This document shows positions 21,934 to 33,727 of a DNA stretch of 64,000 nt, piece after piece (the first letter of the stretch is position 1; every line of letters begins with the position of its first letter). The stretch is from Neostapfia colusana. Its lineage: Eukaryota; Streptophyta; Magnoliopsida; Poales; Poaceae. The position numbers were made by a program, and so were the translations under genes. The notes under the pieces were generated by a model. It searched no databases, was not told where the DNA came from, and saw nothing but the letters and a program-made list of their open reading frames with translations. The stretch is taken from contig JASWHV010000004.1 in NCBI GenBank assembly GCA_030760725.1, positions 50,249,136 through 50,313,135 on the forward strand, written 5' to 3'.

Positions 21934-24900
21934 CTAAGAAAACAATTCCGAAAATTGTGCCTTAAGCTCATCTTCCCGTTCCCAGGTGGCTTCCTCTTCT
22001 GAGTGATGCTTCCACTGCACCTTGCACATCCGGATTCTTTTATTTCTGGTGAGGCGTTCCATCGTCTCCAAAATCTTGTATGGTTGCTCGGCATAAGACA
22101 AATCTTCAGCTACATCCACTTCATTCATGGGTAACACCTCTTCAGGCGTCCTCAGGCATTTCTTGAGTTGTGACACATGGAATACATCGTGTACATCTGA
22201 TAGATGGACCGGTAACTCTAGTTGGTACGCCACTTCGCCTTTTCTTTCCAAAACTTGAAAGGGTCCGATGTATCGAGGTGACAACTTCCCTTTCACCTTG
22301 AACCGACGAAGTCCTTTGATAGGGGACACCTTGAGATAAACATAGTCTCCCACGTTGAAAACGAGTTCTCTTCTTCGTACATCAGCATAACTCTTCTGGC
22401 GTGTTTGTGCTATCCTCAAGTTGTTGCGAATCTCCCTCACCTTCGCCTCGGCTTCTTTTAGCACTTCTGGACCAAACACTTTACTTTCTCCTGTTTGGTT
22501 CCAAAATAGGGGAGTTCTGCACTTCCTTCCATACAAAGCTTCAAACGGTGACATCTTCATACTAGCTTGATAACTGTTGTTATAGGAAAACTCCGCATAC
22601 GGTAAGTTCTTGTCCCAACTCCTATTGTTTTTGAGTGCACATGCCCTTAACATATCTTCAAGGATCTGATTGGTTCTCTCCGTCTGCCCGTCAGTTTGGG
22701 ATGATAGGCAGAACTGAAGTTCAGATGGGTTCCCATGGTTTCATGCAACTTTTGCCAAAACCTCGAGGTGAACTGTGTCCCTCGGTCCGACACTATCTTC
22801 TTTGGCACTCCATGGTAACACACAATCCTTGACATGTACAATTCTTCCAATTTGGATCCGCTGTAGCTTTCTTTCACAGGGATGAAATGAGCTACCTTGG
22901 TTAGCCTATTAATAATGACCCATATTGAATCATACCCGGATTGGGTCCTAGGCAATCCCATGACAAAATCCATGCTGATTTCTTCCCACTTCCATTCAGG
23001 CACTTTGAGTGGTTGCAATAATCCCGCGGGTCGTTGATGTTCTGCTTTCACCAACTGACATGTGTCACTTAGGGCAACATGTTCCGCGACATCTCGCTTC
23101 ATGCCATACCACCAATACCTGCCTTTGAGGTCCTGGTACATCTTCGTACTCCCAGGATGAATGGAATAGTCAGAATCGTGAGCCTCCTTCAAAATTAATT
23201 CACGGATCTCTTTTACTTCGGGCACACAGATCCTTTTCCCGTGCCACACCGTTCCTTGTTCATCCTCTCTAAAACCAGGAGCTTTATTTTCCTTTATAAG
23301 CTGTCTGATCTCTTGTATCTTCTCATCATTCTTTTGGCCCTCGCGTATGTCTTGCTCAAGTGTGGAGTCCACTTCCATGGCGATGGCTTCACCACTATTT
23401 ACTAGACATAGATTGAGTCTTATAACCTCGTCCTTCAATTCTGCAGGCATGTCCTTCAAACTCAACTTATTGACCTGCACTTTCCGACTCAAAGCATCGG
23501 CCACGACGTTTGCTTTCCCAGGATGATAGTTGATGCCTATGTCAAAGTCATTGATTAGCTCTAACCATCTCCTTTGTCGGAGATTGAGATCTGGCTATGT
23601 GAATATGTACTTCAAACTCTTATGATCCGTATATATCTCTGTCCTCTTCCCCATCAAATAGTGCCGCCAAATTTTCAACGCGTGTACCACTGCAGCTAGT
23701 TCTAGGTCATGTGTAGGATAGTTCTTCTCGTGCTTCCGAAGCTGCCGGGATGCATATGCCACGACATGTCCTTCTTGCATGAGAACTCATCCCAACCCAT
23801 TCCCAGAGGCATCGCAGTACACTGTGAAATTCTTCTGCATATCCGGCATAACCAACACTGGGGCTGTTGTCAATCTCTTCTTTAGCTCCTGAAAGCTCGT
23901 ATCGCACTGTGGCGTCCAGGTGAATGTGATTCCCTTTTCCAACAGTTTGGTGAGAGGTCTCGAGATCTTGGAGAATCCCTCAATAAACCGTCGATAGTAT
24001 CCAGCCAATCCCAAAAAGCTTCGAACTTCCCCGACATTTTCAGGGGTTTTCCACTTCTGGATATCCTCGATTTTGGCGGGATCTACGGAGATTCCTCCCT
24101 CCGAGATTATATGTCCTAAAAAGGGAACTCTCTTCAGCCAAAACTCACACTTGCTTAACTTGGCATATAATTGGTGTTCTCTCAGCCTCTGTAACACCAA
24201 CCTTAGATGTTTCTCATGTTCTTCTTCATCTTTGGAGAAGACGAGAATATCATCTATGAAAACCACCACAAATTTGTCCAGATATTCCATGAATACCTTG
24301 TTCATGAGGTACATGAAATATGCCGGGGCATTGGTTAGCCCAAAAGGCATGACTGTGTATTCATACAGTCCGTACCGAGATACGAAAGCTGTCTTGGGAA
24401 TATCTGATTGCCTTATCTTGAGTTGGTGGTACCCCGACCTGAGATCAATTTTCGAGAACACACAAGCTCCCCTCAACTGATCAAACAAGTCTTCAATGCG
24501 AGGCAATGGGTACTTGTTTTTGATGGTTACCTCATTCAAGGCACGGTAATCCACGCATAACCTTTGGGTTCCGTCTTTCTTAGGCACAAATATCACCGGA
24601 GCTCCCCATGGTGAGGAACTAGGGCGAATATACCCCTTCTCCGTCAATTCTCTCAAATGATCCTTGAGCTCTTCTAGCTGCTTGGAGTCCATTCAATAAG
24701 GTCTCTTGTATATCGGGGCTGTTCCCGGTACTAGCTCAATTGCGAATTCCACGTCACGGTCGGGAGGCATACCTGGCAATTCCTCCGGAAAAACATCTGG
24801 ATATTCCCTGATAGTCCTGATTTTCTCAACTTTCACTTCCACTTGATTTAATTTGATGTCCCTCTTAGGCTCGTGTATCGTTATGAACTTTACTCTTGTG

Positions 24901-26402
24901 CCATTGGGGTGAGTTAGTTCCACCGTTCTGGTCGAACAATGGATGATTCTTTTATGTTTGGTCAACCAATCCATACCCAAAATAATATCTATCCCTTGTG
25001 AATCTATCACTATGAGGTTAGCAGTAAATACTACCCCATTAATGTCTAGGCTCACTTTGGGACACACTTGTCTTGTCCTTATTTCTCCACCTGGAGAGTT
25101 TACCGCTAGCATATGGTTCATTTGTGTGGTTGCTAGGTCATGCTTCTTAACAAACCCTTGAGCAATGAACGAGTGGGTAGCACCAGAATCAAACAGCAGA
25201 GTTGCAAGGTGTAAATTGGCAGGAAACTTACCAACTACCACGTCGGGTGCCTCTTGTGCTTCCTCCATAGTGACGTGGTTCACCCGTCCTCTCACTACAT
25301 TCTGCTGTTGTGGCGGCGCAGGCTTCTTCTTTGGGCATTTATGGGCGTAGTGCCCCACTTCACCACAGCTGAAACATTGCACCCCAATCTTAGATGCTGG
25401 GCCCTTGTTGTCTTGGGGTTGGTTTGGGGGTCCTTGCACTGCTGGTCGAGGTGGATATGCGGGGCGAGGCTGCTGCACAAACTGACATGGCGGCTGTGCT
25501 GGTGTTGCGGGAGGCCTGAAGTTTGGGTTGTACCCTCTTGGTGCCGAATAGGGTACCGCAGCACGGCTCGTCTTCCCCGTAGGTTGCTGCATCATACGTG
25601 GGCGGGTGTTGCTCCCTGAGGCTTGATGTGACCACCCGGCCTTCCTCTTATTCTCATTTTCCAGGGCCTTTAGCTTTCTTTCCACCACAAATGCTCTGTC
25701 CACCATCTTTTGAAAGCTTTCATACTCATTGGAGGACATTGCACACTGCATCTCTGCGGTAAGTCCTTCCACGAAACAATCTTGTTTCTGCTCATCAGTC
25801 TCTATGTCTCGTGGAGCATAATGGGATAGTTGAGTAAAATTAGTGAGGTATTCCCTCACAGTCATGTTTCCCTGCTGCAGTCCCAAAAACTCTTTCCTCT
25901 TGTTTTTGAGTTCACCTCTTGGGATGTAGTGGTTGCGGAAGCTACACTTGAACTCTTCCCAAGTGATGTTCTCAGGGTCATGATGGGCGGCCACGTAGGC
26001 GGTCCACCAATCAGCAGCAGGTCCCTGCAATTGATGCGAGGCAAACAGCACCCTCTCATACCCTTGGCATTGTATTATCCTCATCTTACTTTCAATGGTC
26101 TTCAGCCAATCATCTGCCTCCAGAGGTTCAGCAGCACTTGCAAACTTTGGGGGTTGAGTTCCTAGAAACTCACTCAACCTTGGTTGGCGTGGTGCAGCTT
26201 GTGGAGGTGGAACTTGATGCAAGTTGGCCACCACTTGAGTCAAGTTCTGGATAAGCTGATTTTGATTCTCCAGCATTTGGTGGAGAGGATCAACTTCTTC
26301 ACGGCGACCACCCCTGTCCTGGCCTCCAGAAAGATGAGGGTTGCATGCCTCATCATTATTGTTGGCGGGGTTGGCAGCACGTCCTTTTCCTCTTCCGGCC
26401 AT
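21934..26402 (-). pseudogene. Element B gag-pol polyprotein with chromodomain, four lesions
   Basis: A single frame from ATG 26402 encodes gag, a CCHC knuckle (CFSCGEVGHYAHKC, residues 343-356), protease (LFDSGATHSF, DSG at 405-407), reverse transcriptase (FVVVFIDDILVFS), RNase H (YCDASGNGLG, TDHKSLKY), integrase (MDFVMGLP, IVSDRGTQF), and a C-terminal chromodomain (MCKVQWKHHSEEEATWERED). About 1,490 codons in all. Lesions are TGA at 24693-24695, TGA at 23787-23789, TAG at 23595-23597, and a 1-bp C loss near 22690 that shifts frame within integrase. The integrase zinc finger reads LSDTC where A and C have LCDTC, losing a cysteine. The polyprotein would form the particle, reverse-transcribe and integrate; the chromodomain is thought to steer insertion to marked chromatin. 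The start is directly preceded by a splice-acceptor-like TTCTGCCAG. Confidence 0.94.
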
Positions 26403-26703
26403 CTGGCAGAATCAACAAATGTTTATTTGATATCATTTAGTATCATCTTACTACTTTCCTTTGTTGGTGCTTTGAGGTGTTGAGGCTTTGTTAAAATTTT
26501 ACGAGGGTTTATATCTCACACCAAATAAATGCACTATTATTTCCTGTGGGTTCACACACCAAAGCAAAACAATCTGAAGACGAGGCTGTGGATAATTGCT
26601 CATGGCCTCCACAACTCACGTCACACACCAAGCATCATCACACCATTAACTACGTAACGACTCGACTACTCGACCTTTTGCTAGCTAGGGGAAAGACTCT
26701 ACA
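26403..26703 (-). other. Spacer between ORF0 and gag in element B
   Basis: About 300 non-coding bases. On the minus strand it ends in TTTGTTGATTCTGCCAG immediately before the gag ATG, which reads as a 3' splice site. No other feature was seen. Confidence 0.55.
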
Positions 26704-27483
26704 CTACTCATCCTCTTGAGCTGGCTCCTCGGGATCTTCCTCCTCATTTCGGCTACCTTCTGACTCTGCTTTGGGTGGGGAGGCTGCTGGTGGAGAAGTG
26801 CGACGATGCCTGATTGCTCGGCGATCCGGGGAGTCAGGAGTCCATGGATCACTCACGGTGACACACAGTTCATTCCCATCTCCTCTTTCTCTCGCCTTTA
26901 AGCAAGCTCGCAGCAACGCCTCCGTTTCCTTCAGGGTGTCTCGGACATCCTGAAGCTCTTGTTGACACTCCTGCAATCGAGTGCTGAGCATAGCAGCATC
27001 CTCCAAGCACAAGTCCATGTGCTCATGGGAAGTCCCTTGCTGCACCGGTGGGTACTTGTACTCCGTGGTACCACTCTCACGTTGGAGGACATACATGTAC
27101 TCAGTTTTGTCCAAGTGGTGACGATAGATGTGACTCTGGCAGGTGATGGCCTCCCAGGTGACATCTTTCTCCGCGTCAACTTGTGTTGCTCGACAAGCTG
27201 GAGAGTGGTGAATCTTAAGCAGTTGATTCTCGTGTATAATCCTCATCTCCGAACTCCATTCTTCCCTCTTCTCACGGATGGTCCTGGTGGAGTTATAGTG
27301 GATGATTAGCTTGCCCGTATTGCCGACGGCTTCGAGCATACGTCGAAGACGGCGCAACAAATCTCCTACTGCCAATCCGTAGGAAAGGTATGTCACTGGA
27401 CGACTCTGCTCCCTTTCGGCAAGGGCAACTACGGGAACTCTCCCTCCTGTGGACTTACGAGCGGTGCGAATCATGCGAACCAT
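26704..27483 (-). CDS. ORF0 of element B: protein with a histone H3-like amino-terminal tail
   Basis: An uninterrupted 259-codon frame lies between the 5' LTR and gag. Residues 1-17 are MVRMIRTARKSTGGRVP. Aligned to histone H3 from the initiator methionine without a gap, 13 of the first 22 residues are identical, including TARKSTGG (H3 residues 6-13 around lysine 9). The rest does not look like a histone fold. Residues 60-150 hold a mixed basic region with DKTEYMYVLQ; residues 158-200 (LEDAAMLSTRLQECQQELQ onward) look like a coiled coil; the tail is proline-rich and then strongly acidic (NEEEDPEEPAQEDE). The ATG is preceded by CTTTTGTTTTAG, a strong splice acceptor. Element A has a broken copy. 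Extra ORFs upstream of gag are known in some plant gypsy elements; their role is unclear. Function here is unknown; interaction with the element's own chromodomain or with H3 readers is inference. Confidence 0.85.
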   Translation of the reverse strand: MVRMIRTARKSTGGRVPVVALAEREQSRPVTYLSYGLAVGDLLRRLRRMLEAVGNTGKLIIHYNSTRTIREKREEWSSEMRIIHENQLLKIHHSPACRATQVDAEKDVTWEAITCQSHIYRHHLDKTEYMYVLQRESGTTEYKYPPVQQGTSHEHMDLCLEDAAMLSTRLQECQQELQDVRDTLKETEALLRACLKARERGDGNELCVTVSDPWTPDSPDRRAIRHRRTSPPAASPPKAESEGSRNEEEDPEEPAQEDE

Positions 27484-27682
27484 CTAAAACAAAAGAATTT
27501 AAAATTAGGTTAGATAAATTCTCAAACAAAAACCCTGTTTTGAATGAAAGTTGGGGTAAGATGAAGAAAATGACTCCTTTAATAACACTTTTCCACCCAC
27601 ACCTTGGAAAATAGTTTTTAAGAAAATAGGGTCCTTAAATACGTCCATTTCTACCTAGGTCCACGTTCCTACGGGCAACCTT

Positions 27683-27695
27683 GGCTCTGATACCA
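27683..27695 (-). promoter_or_regulatory. Element B primer-binding site (initiator Met tRNA)
   Basis: TGGTATCAGAGCC on the minus strand, four bases inside the 5' LTR end at 27700. It is complementary to the 3' end of plant initiator Met tRNA. Confidence 0.93.
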
Positions 27696-27699
27696 CCTC

Positions 27700-30600
27700 T
27701 GTCACACCCGGTTTTTCCGAAGAAACAACCAAGTGACTATCACATGTATGCCAGGATCATTTTCTCATACATGTGATGACAAATAGTGAAGCATCATTTA
27801 TTACAAGCCAGGTGTCGAATATAAATAAGTCTTACATCGCAAATGTCTCAATGGACACTAATGCTTCATCACAAGTAAATAAACTAGCAGCGGAATATTA
27901 TTCTTTAGGGCTCCATCACAGGCGTTGCCCGGGGGTCTTCATGAACCTAAAAACCTTCCTCGGGTCCAAAATCTTGGTCATTATACACCACCTCATTATC
28001 TTGACCTGAGCAGAAATATAAACCAACAAATATGCAAGGTTGAGTACCAATGGTACTCAGCAAGTGTGGGAAAATTATATCATGCATGGCTAGAACAAGG
28101 AGAGGTTGAACTCATGGTTAAAGCCCTACGCAATTAATACCTATCACCTTAGCTGATTAAGCACTTACATTACTACACAGGTGAAATGGTCCCAATCTCC
28201 CATCCCATCATCATGATCCAATAACCATAACATCATTTCCAATGTTAAGCTTCCCGCTTAACTTCCAAAACCATCAATCCTCTAATCATGAATAAGTCCA
28301 GGCCGCTCTTAACCGTGAGCACGGCTGTCAAGACAGTTTTGACTCTGCAGAGTTTGTACCACTGTACCCACAAGTAGTGATTTCATCCCCCGTTGCCGGG
28401 TGGACTAAAAGAACCTCCATTATGCCAGTGGCTACGATCCACATTCACACTTCCCAGGTGTGCGGCCAAGAGATCACTACGAAGCCTTTACAAAGGGATT
28501 CCCGACGAGCATGGGCCCACTGAGGTTTCACCCCTAACAGCATACAAGAGGCTCCAACCCCGCTGCAGTGGCCCCCTCTTGAGCCTTGCGGTTCATATGG
28601 TAGTCCAGCTGACACCTACTCCCCGCACCATCCAACACACCCATACTACGCCGGGGATACACCTAATTAATTGGCCAAGCTGCCCCATCTCAGCATGTGG
28701 TTGGCACTGTAAAGCCGGGTTACATGCTCCATGAGCCGGTCCTTAGGATCCAGGCAAGTACTAAACACAAACCCAAGTCTAGTGCACCCAGCACACAACC
28801 AAAACATCCAACTTGCCTTGATCCCTACCTCTACATAACTCACAATAGCTCATTCAAGAGTATGGTAAAATAACTGATGATCTCATATCCCAAATATCCC
28901 ATTCTAAGCATGGCTAAGCATATGCATGTATATAAATGACTTGACAAAATAAATCCCAACCCAAGCTTCAAGGAAACAAGGTAATGCAATTCTAGGGAAA
29001 CTTCCTAGCATGGGTCTCATATTTCATTTGACAATGCAAATAATTCTATCTACACATCCTAGCATAGGATCAAAGTGGTCAAGGACACTTGCCTCCTTCT
29101 TGCTGCTCTTGAAATGGGTATTCCTGGTCTTGGAAATGAATAACTTGTTCTTGAACAGGTTCTACTTCATACCATCACACATAGCAAAAGAAAAACAACA
29201 ATCCATAAGACATAATTCACACTTATACTTCATACAACCCACACATTCACATTTATGAAATTCATTCACCATTATATGTGTTGTGGTTACTTTATGTGTG
29301 TTAAGTTGTGGCTTGCATGCACTTTTAACCATGTATATATGATTCCTACTTTTGTGTCCACATTTATACTTGCATACAATGTGCCTTCACAATTTCTATC
29401 AACCCTAAACTGAATTCTTTGTATTTTAGAAACTCTATTTATCATTTACTAGTTGCTATATTTTCAGATTTATATTCCTATGCATAATTGTGTATTTTAT
29501 TATTAAATTAGTAATACACATCACCTAAACAGATTAGGTTCTGGTCCTAAATAATTTAAAATCATATTTTGACCATGGCTTATGATGTATACTATTTCAT
29601 AATTATTTTCCCTATTTTTCTTTAACTATTCTTTACTTAAAAATGTGTCCCTATACTAATAAATGTGAATAATAGATAAAACAGATTTATTTCAGCCCAA
29701 AAATATATTTTTATCTCACTCCAAAGTTTTCTAAGTACTGAGAAAGTTTTTAATAAATTTTGACAATTATGTTTGTCCCCCTTTTTAATTTTTAAACACT
29801 AGTTACATATTCAATTTTCTAAATTAAATACTAAACAGGGCTAAAAAGTAAACTCACCCCATTACAGGGTCTATAATATTATTTTCATAATTTCCAGGGG
29901 TCTAGCTACACTTATCAGAGGTGTTTTTCTTAATTTCTATTAAGTCCAGGGGCTAAAACTGATTTTTAAATGAATTTACATGATTTTCTGAAGTTCCAGG
30001 GGCTAGATCTGAAGTTTCCGGGGCTAGCTCTCAATTCCAGAGAACCCTAGGGGGTAGCACGTAAGAATTCCAGTCTTTATAATGCGGGGCTGACGTGGTC
30101 CGTCCGATTTTAAACCGACGGCTGAGATTATAAGATCGAACCGGTACGCGGGGTTTTAATGTCTACCGTGCGATTTAAAATAAACGGCGCACAAGCGGCC
30201 ACGTCGCTTCGATCGAGCTCGGGCGGCGCTGCCGGCGGCGCACGGCGGCGGGAAGCGGCGATCTCGCCGGAAAGTTTCGGATCCTCGAGAATTCTGCCTA
30301 GAACTGTGATCTTATGGCCTAGATCGGTAGAGGGGAGGTCAGGGATCTCACCTCGGGGGTTTTCTCGAGCTCGGAGGTCCTGGAAAGTGATCGGCGGCGA
30401 GGTCCGAGGCAAAACCACGGCGAAGCTCGTCGGCGCTGGATTTACACCGTAAGTCTTCGGGTTTTCTGCACCTGCAAAGTTCCCCGGAGGCGGTGGATCA
30501 AGACCAGCGAGTTAGATCAGAGTTTCCGAGCTTAGATCGGCCAGAATTCACCGGCGAAGTCTCGGTGCTCACCGGAGTGAAAATCGGCGATCGCGTGAGG

Positions 30601-31043
30601 AAAACTGATCGGATCAGGGGTTTTTATAGCCGGGGGAGGGCGGTGGGTCTGTTGTGATCGAGTTGGAGTCCTTTGGGACCAGAATTCGGGCGAAGGGACG
30701 CGGTTTCTGGTCGGTTGCGATCGCGCGCGCTCGGGGGAAAAGTCCGGGGTCGCGGGGGCTCAGGGTTAGGGATGACAGGTGGGTCCCACCCGTCGGTGAG
30801 AGGCAGCGCGGCGCGCGCGGGGGAGGGCTGCGCGGGAGTAGCTGGGCCGGCTGGCGGGTTTCGGCCCACTGGCCGGTTTTTTTCCCGTTTTCCTTTTTCT
30901 TTTTCCATTTCTTTTCTGTTTTGAGTATAATTTGAATTCCAGTTTGAATTTGAATTTTTGCAAAACATGCAACACGTCCAAAAATTTTTAAATTCCCCTC
31001 TAAACATGGTTAAGAGTTTTGAATCAAAATTTGGGGTGTTACA
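27700..31043 (-). repeat. Element B 5' LTR with promoter
   Basis: 3344 bases. TATAAAAA at 30621-30628 should start transcription near 30590 on the minus strand. A consensus donor GAG|GTGAGA has its GT at 30351-30350 and could be joined to acceptors at ORF0 (27484) or gag (26403). Differences from the 3' LTR are about 28 single bases and one 2-bp indel. Confidence 0.94.
28290..28660 (-). other. Hairpin-rich conserved block in U5 (element B 5' LTR)
   Basis: Three adjacent short inverted repeats occur at 28313-28324 (CCGTG/CACGG-type), 28325-28336 (CTGTC/GACAG) and 28343-28352 (CTCTGCAGAG). They are followed on the minus strand's upstream side by a CCCG-GCAA-CGGG stem and an ACACTTCCCAGGTGT stem. 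Equivalent blocks are at 19140-19500 (B 3' LTR), 32550-32895 and 41780-42125 (A), and, with compensatory changes, in the unrelated C/D LTRs. Confidence 0.65.
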
Positions 31044-31048
31044 CGCTA

Positions 31049-33508
31049 CCCCTTGAGGATCTCGGAAAACACGAGATAGCCCCGGAAACTTCTGATCTAG
31101 CCCCTGGAACTTCAGAAATTCGTGTAAATTCATTTAAAAATCAGCTTTAGCCCCTGGACTTAATAAAAATTAGGAAAACCCCTCTGTTATGTGTAGTTAG
31201 ACCCCTGGAAATTTATAAAATAATAAACTAGACCCTGTAGTAGGGTGGATATACCTTTTTGACCCTATATGATATTGAATTCAGAAAATTGAATATGTGA
31301 TTAGGATTTAAATTTAAAAGGGTGAGGCAAACACATTGTAAATTAAAATTTAAACTCTCCTAGCACTTGGAAAACTTTAGAATGAGTTAAAAATAGATTT
31401 TAAGCTGAAATGAATCTGTCTAATTGATTGTTCACATTTATTAGTTATAGGGACACATTTTTAGGTTAGGAAATAATTCTGAAAATTGGTAAAATAAATT
31501 TAAATTAGTTCACATCAGAGGAGAAGTTCAAAAATATATTATTTAATATTTTAGATCAGAACCTATTCTGTTTAGATGATGTGTCTTACTATTTTCATAA
31601 TAAAGTTCACATTTAGGCATAGAAAATAAATCTGAAAATATAGGAAAATAGGTATGCATAACTAGAAAATGATAAATGAAGTTTCCAAATCCAAAGATTT
31701 CAGTTTAGAATTTGGTAGAAGATCTGAAAACCCATTTGGAGTAGGAAAATACCTTCCATGCAAACTTGGTAGTTAAGAAGTATATTAATTAAATATAAAG
31801 AATTTATTCAAATTGAAAATTCATATATAGTGTGCAAACAGAAATCTGAAATACAAAAGTTAGAAATCATATACATATGTTTAAAAGTGCATGAAGGCTA
31901 AAAATCAACACAACTAGAGTAAACACAACACTTAGAAATGTGAATGACTATCATATGTATGTATGTGTGGAGTGAAAGTGTGAGCTATGTCTTATGGGTT
32001 GTTGTTTCCTTTTGCTATGTGTGTTGGCATGAGTAGAACCTGCCCCAGAGCAAGTTCTTCCCTTCCAAGACCAGGACTTTCCATTCCCAGAGCAGCAGGA
32101 AGAAGGCAAGTGTTCTTGACCACTTTGATCCTATGCTAGGATGTGTAGATAGAATTATTTGCATTGTCAATTTAAATATGAAACCCATGCTAGGAAGTTT
32201 CCCTAGAATTGCATTACCTTGTTTCCTTGTAGCTTGGGTTGGGATTTATTTTATCATGTCATTTATTTATATGCTTATGCTTAGCCATGCTTAGAATGGG
32301 ATAATTGGGATATGAGATCATCAATTTATTTACCTTACTCTTGAATGAGACATTATGAGTTATGTAGAGGTAGGGATCGAGGCAAGTTGGATGATTTGGT
32401 TGGTGCTGGGTGCACGAGACTCGGGTTTTTGTTTAGTACTTGCCTGGATCCTAAGGACCGGTTCATGGAGCATGTAACCTGGCTTTACCGTGCCAACCAC
32501 ATGCTGAGATGGGGCAGCTTGGCCAATTAATCAGGTGTATCGCCGGCGTAGTATGGGTGTGTTGGATGGTGCGGGGAATAGGTGTCAGCTGGACTACCAT
32601 ATGAACCGCAAGGCTCAAGAGGGGGCCACTGCAACGGGGTTGGAGCCTCTTGTATGCTGTTAGGGGTGAAACCTCAGTGGGCCCACGCTCGTCGGGAATC
32701 CCTTTGTAAAGGCTTCATAGTGATCTTCTGGCTACACACCGGGGAAGTGTGAATGTGGTCCGTAGCCACTGGCATAATGGAGGTTGTTTTAGTCCACCTG
32801 GCAATGGGGGATAAAATCACTACATGTGGGTACAGTGGTGCAAACTCTGCAGAGTCAAAACTGTCATGACAGCCGTGCTCATGGTCAAGAGATGCTTGGA
32901 CTTATTCATGATTAGAGGATGATGGATTTTGGAAGTTGAGGATGATTAAGCGGGGAGCTTGACATTGGATATGATGATTATGGTTACTATATTTTGATGA
33001 TGGGTTGGGAGATTGGGACCATTTCACCGGTGTAGTAATGTAGGTGCTTAATAAGCTAAGGTAATAGGTATTAATTGCGTAGTGCTTTAACCATGAGTTC
33101 AACCTATCCTTGTTCTAGCCATGCATGACATAACTTTCCCACACTTGCCGAGTACCAACGGTACTCAAATTTGCATATTTGTTGGTTTAAATTGCCGCTC
33201 AAGTCAAGTGGATGATGTGGTGTTCAATGACCAAGACTTTGGACCCGAAGAAGGATTCTAGGTTCATGGAGTCCCCCGAGCAACGCTTGTGACGGATCCC
33301 ACAAGAATAATATTCCGCTGCTATTTTATTTACATGTTAAGAACTTATTATCGTCCATCGAGACATATGCGTTGTAAGACATATTTATATTTGACACCTG
33401 GCTTGTAATAAATGATGCTTCACTATTTGTCATCACATGTACGAGAAAATGATCCTGGCATACATGTGATATTCACTCGGTTGTTCTTCGGAGAAACCGG
33501 GTGTGACA
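31049..33508 (+). repeat. Element A 5' LTR, second part
   Basis: The LTR resumes after the CGCTA duplication (31044-31048) with CCCCTTGAGGATC and ends AACCGGGTGTGACA at 33508. It includes the hairpin block at about 32550-32895 with CTGTCATGACAG at 32861-32872. Lengths of the two parts sum to 3427, equal to the 3' LTR. Confidence 0.93.
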
Positions 33509-33512
33509 GAAG

Positions 33513-33525
33513 TGGTATCAGAGCC
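33513..33525 (+). promoter_or_regulatory. Element A primer-binding site (initiator Met tRNA)
   Basis: TGGTATCAGAGCC lies four bases after the LTR end at 33508, identical to the site in element B. Confidence 0.93.
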
Positions 33526-33727
33526 AAGGTTGCTCGTAGGAACGTGGACCTAGGTAGAAATGGACGTGTGTAAGGACCCTATTTTCTTAAAAACTATTTT
33601 ACAAAGGTGTGGGTTGAAAAGTGTTATTTAATGGGGTCACTTTATTCATCTTACCCCAACTTTTATTCAAAATAGGATTTTTGTTTAAAATCTTATCTAA
33701 CTTAATTTTAAATGCTTTATGTTTTAG

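Larger units (their letters stand above)
18547..31043 (-). mobile_element. Ty3/gypsy chromovirus 'B', nearly intact, same family as A, inserted in A's LTR
   Basis: 12,497 bases, read on the minus strand. The 5' LTR is 27700-31043 and the 3' LTR 18547-21888. A primer site, an open ORF0, gag-pol and a polypurine tract are all present, and the flanking duplication CGCTA is exact. The two LTRs differ by about 28 substitutions and one 2-bp indel by eye (about 0.8 percent), implying recent insertion. Gag-pol carries three in-frame stops and one 1-bp deletion, so it is not autonomous, but little repair separates it from a working element. Its sequence is close to A throughout, so the family has inserted into itself. 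Confidence 0.95.
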
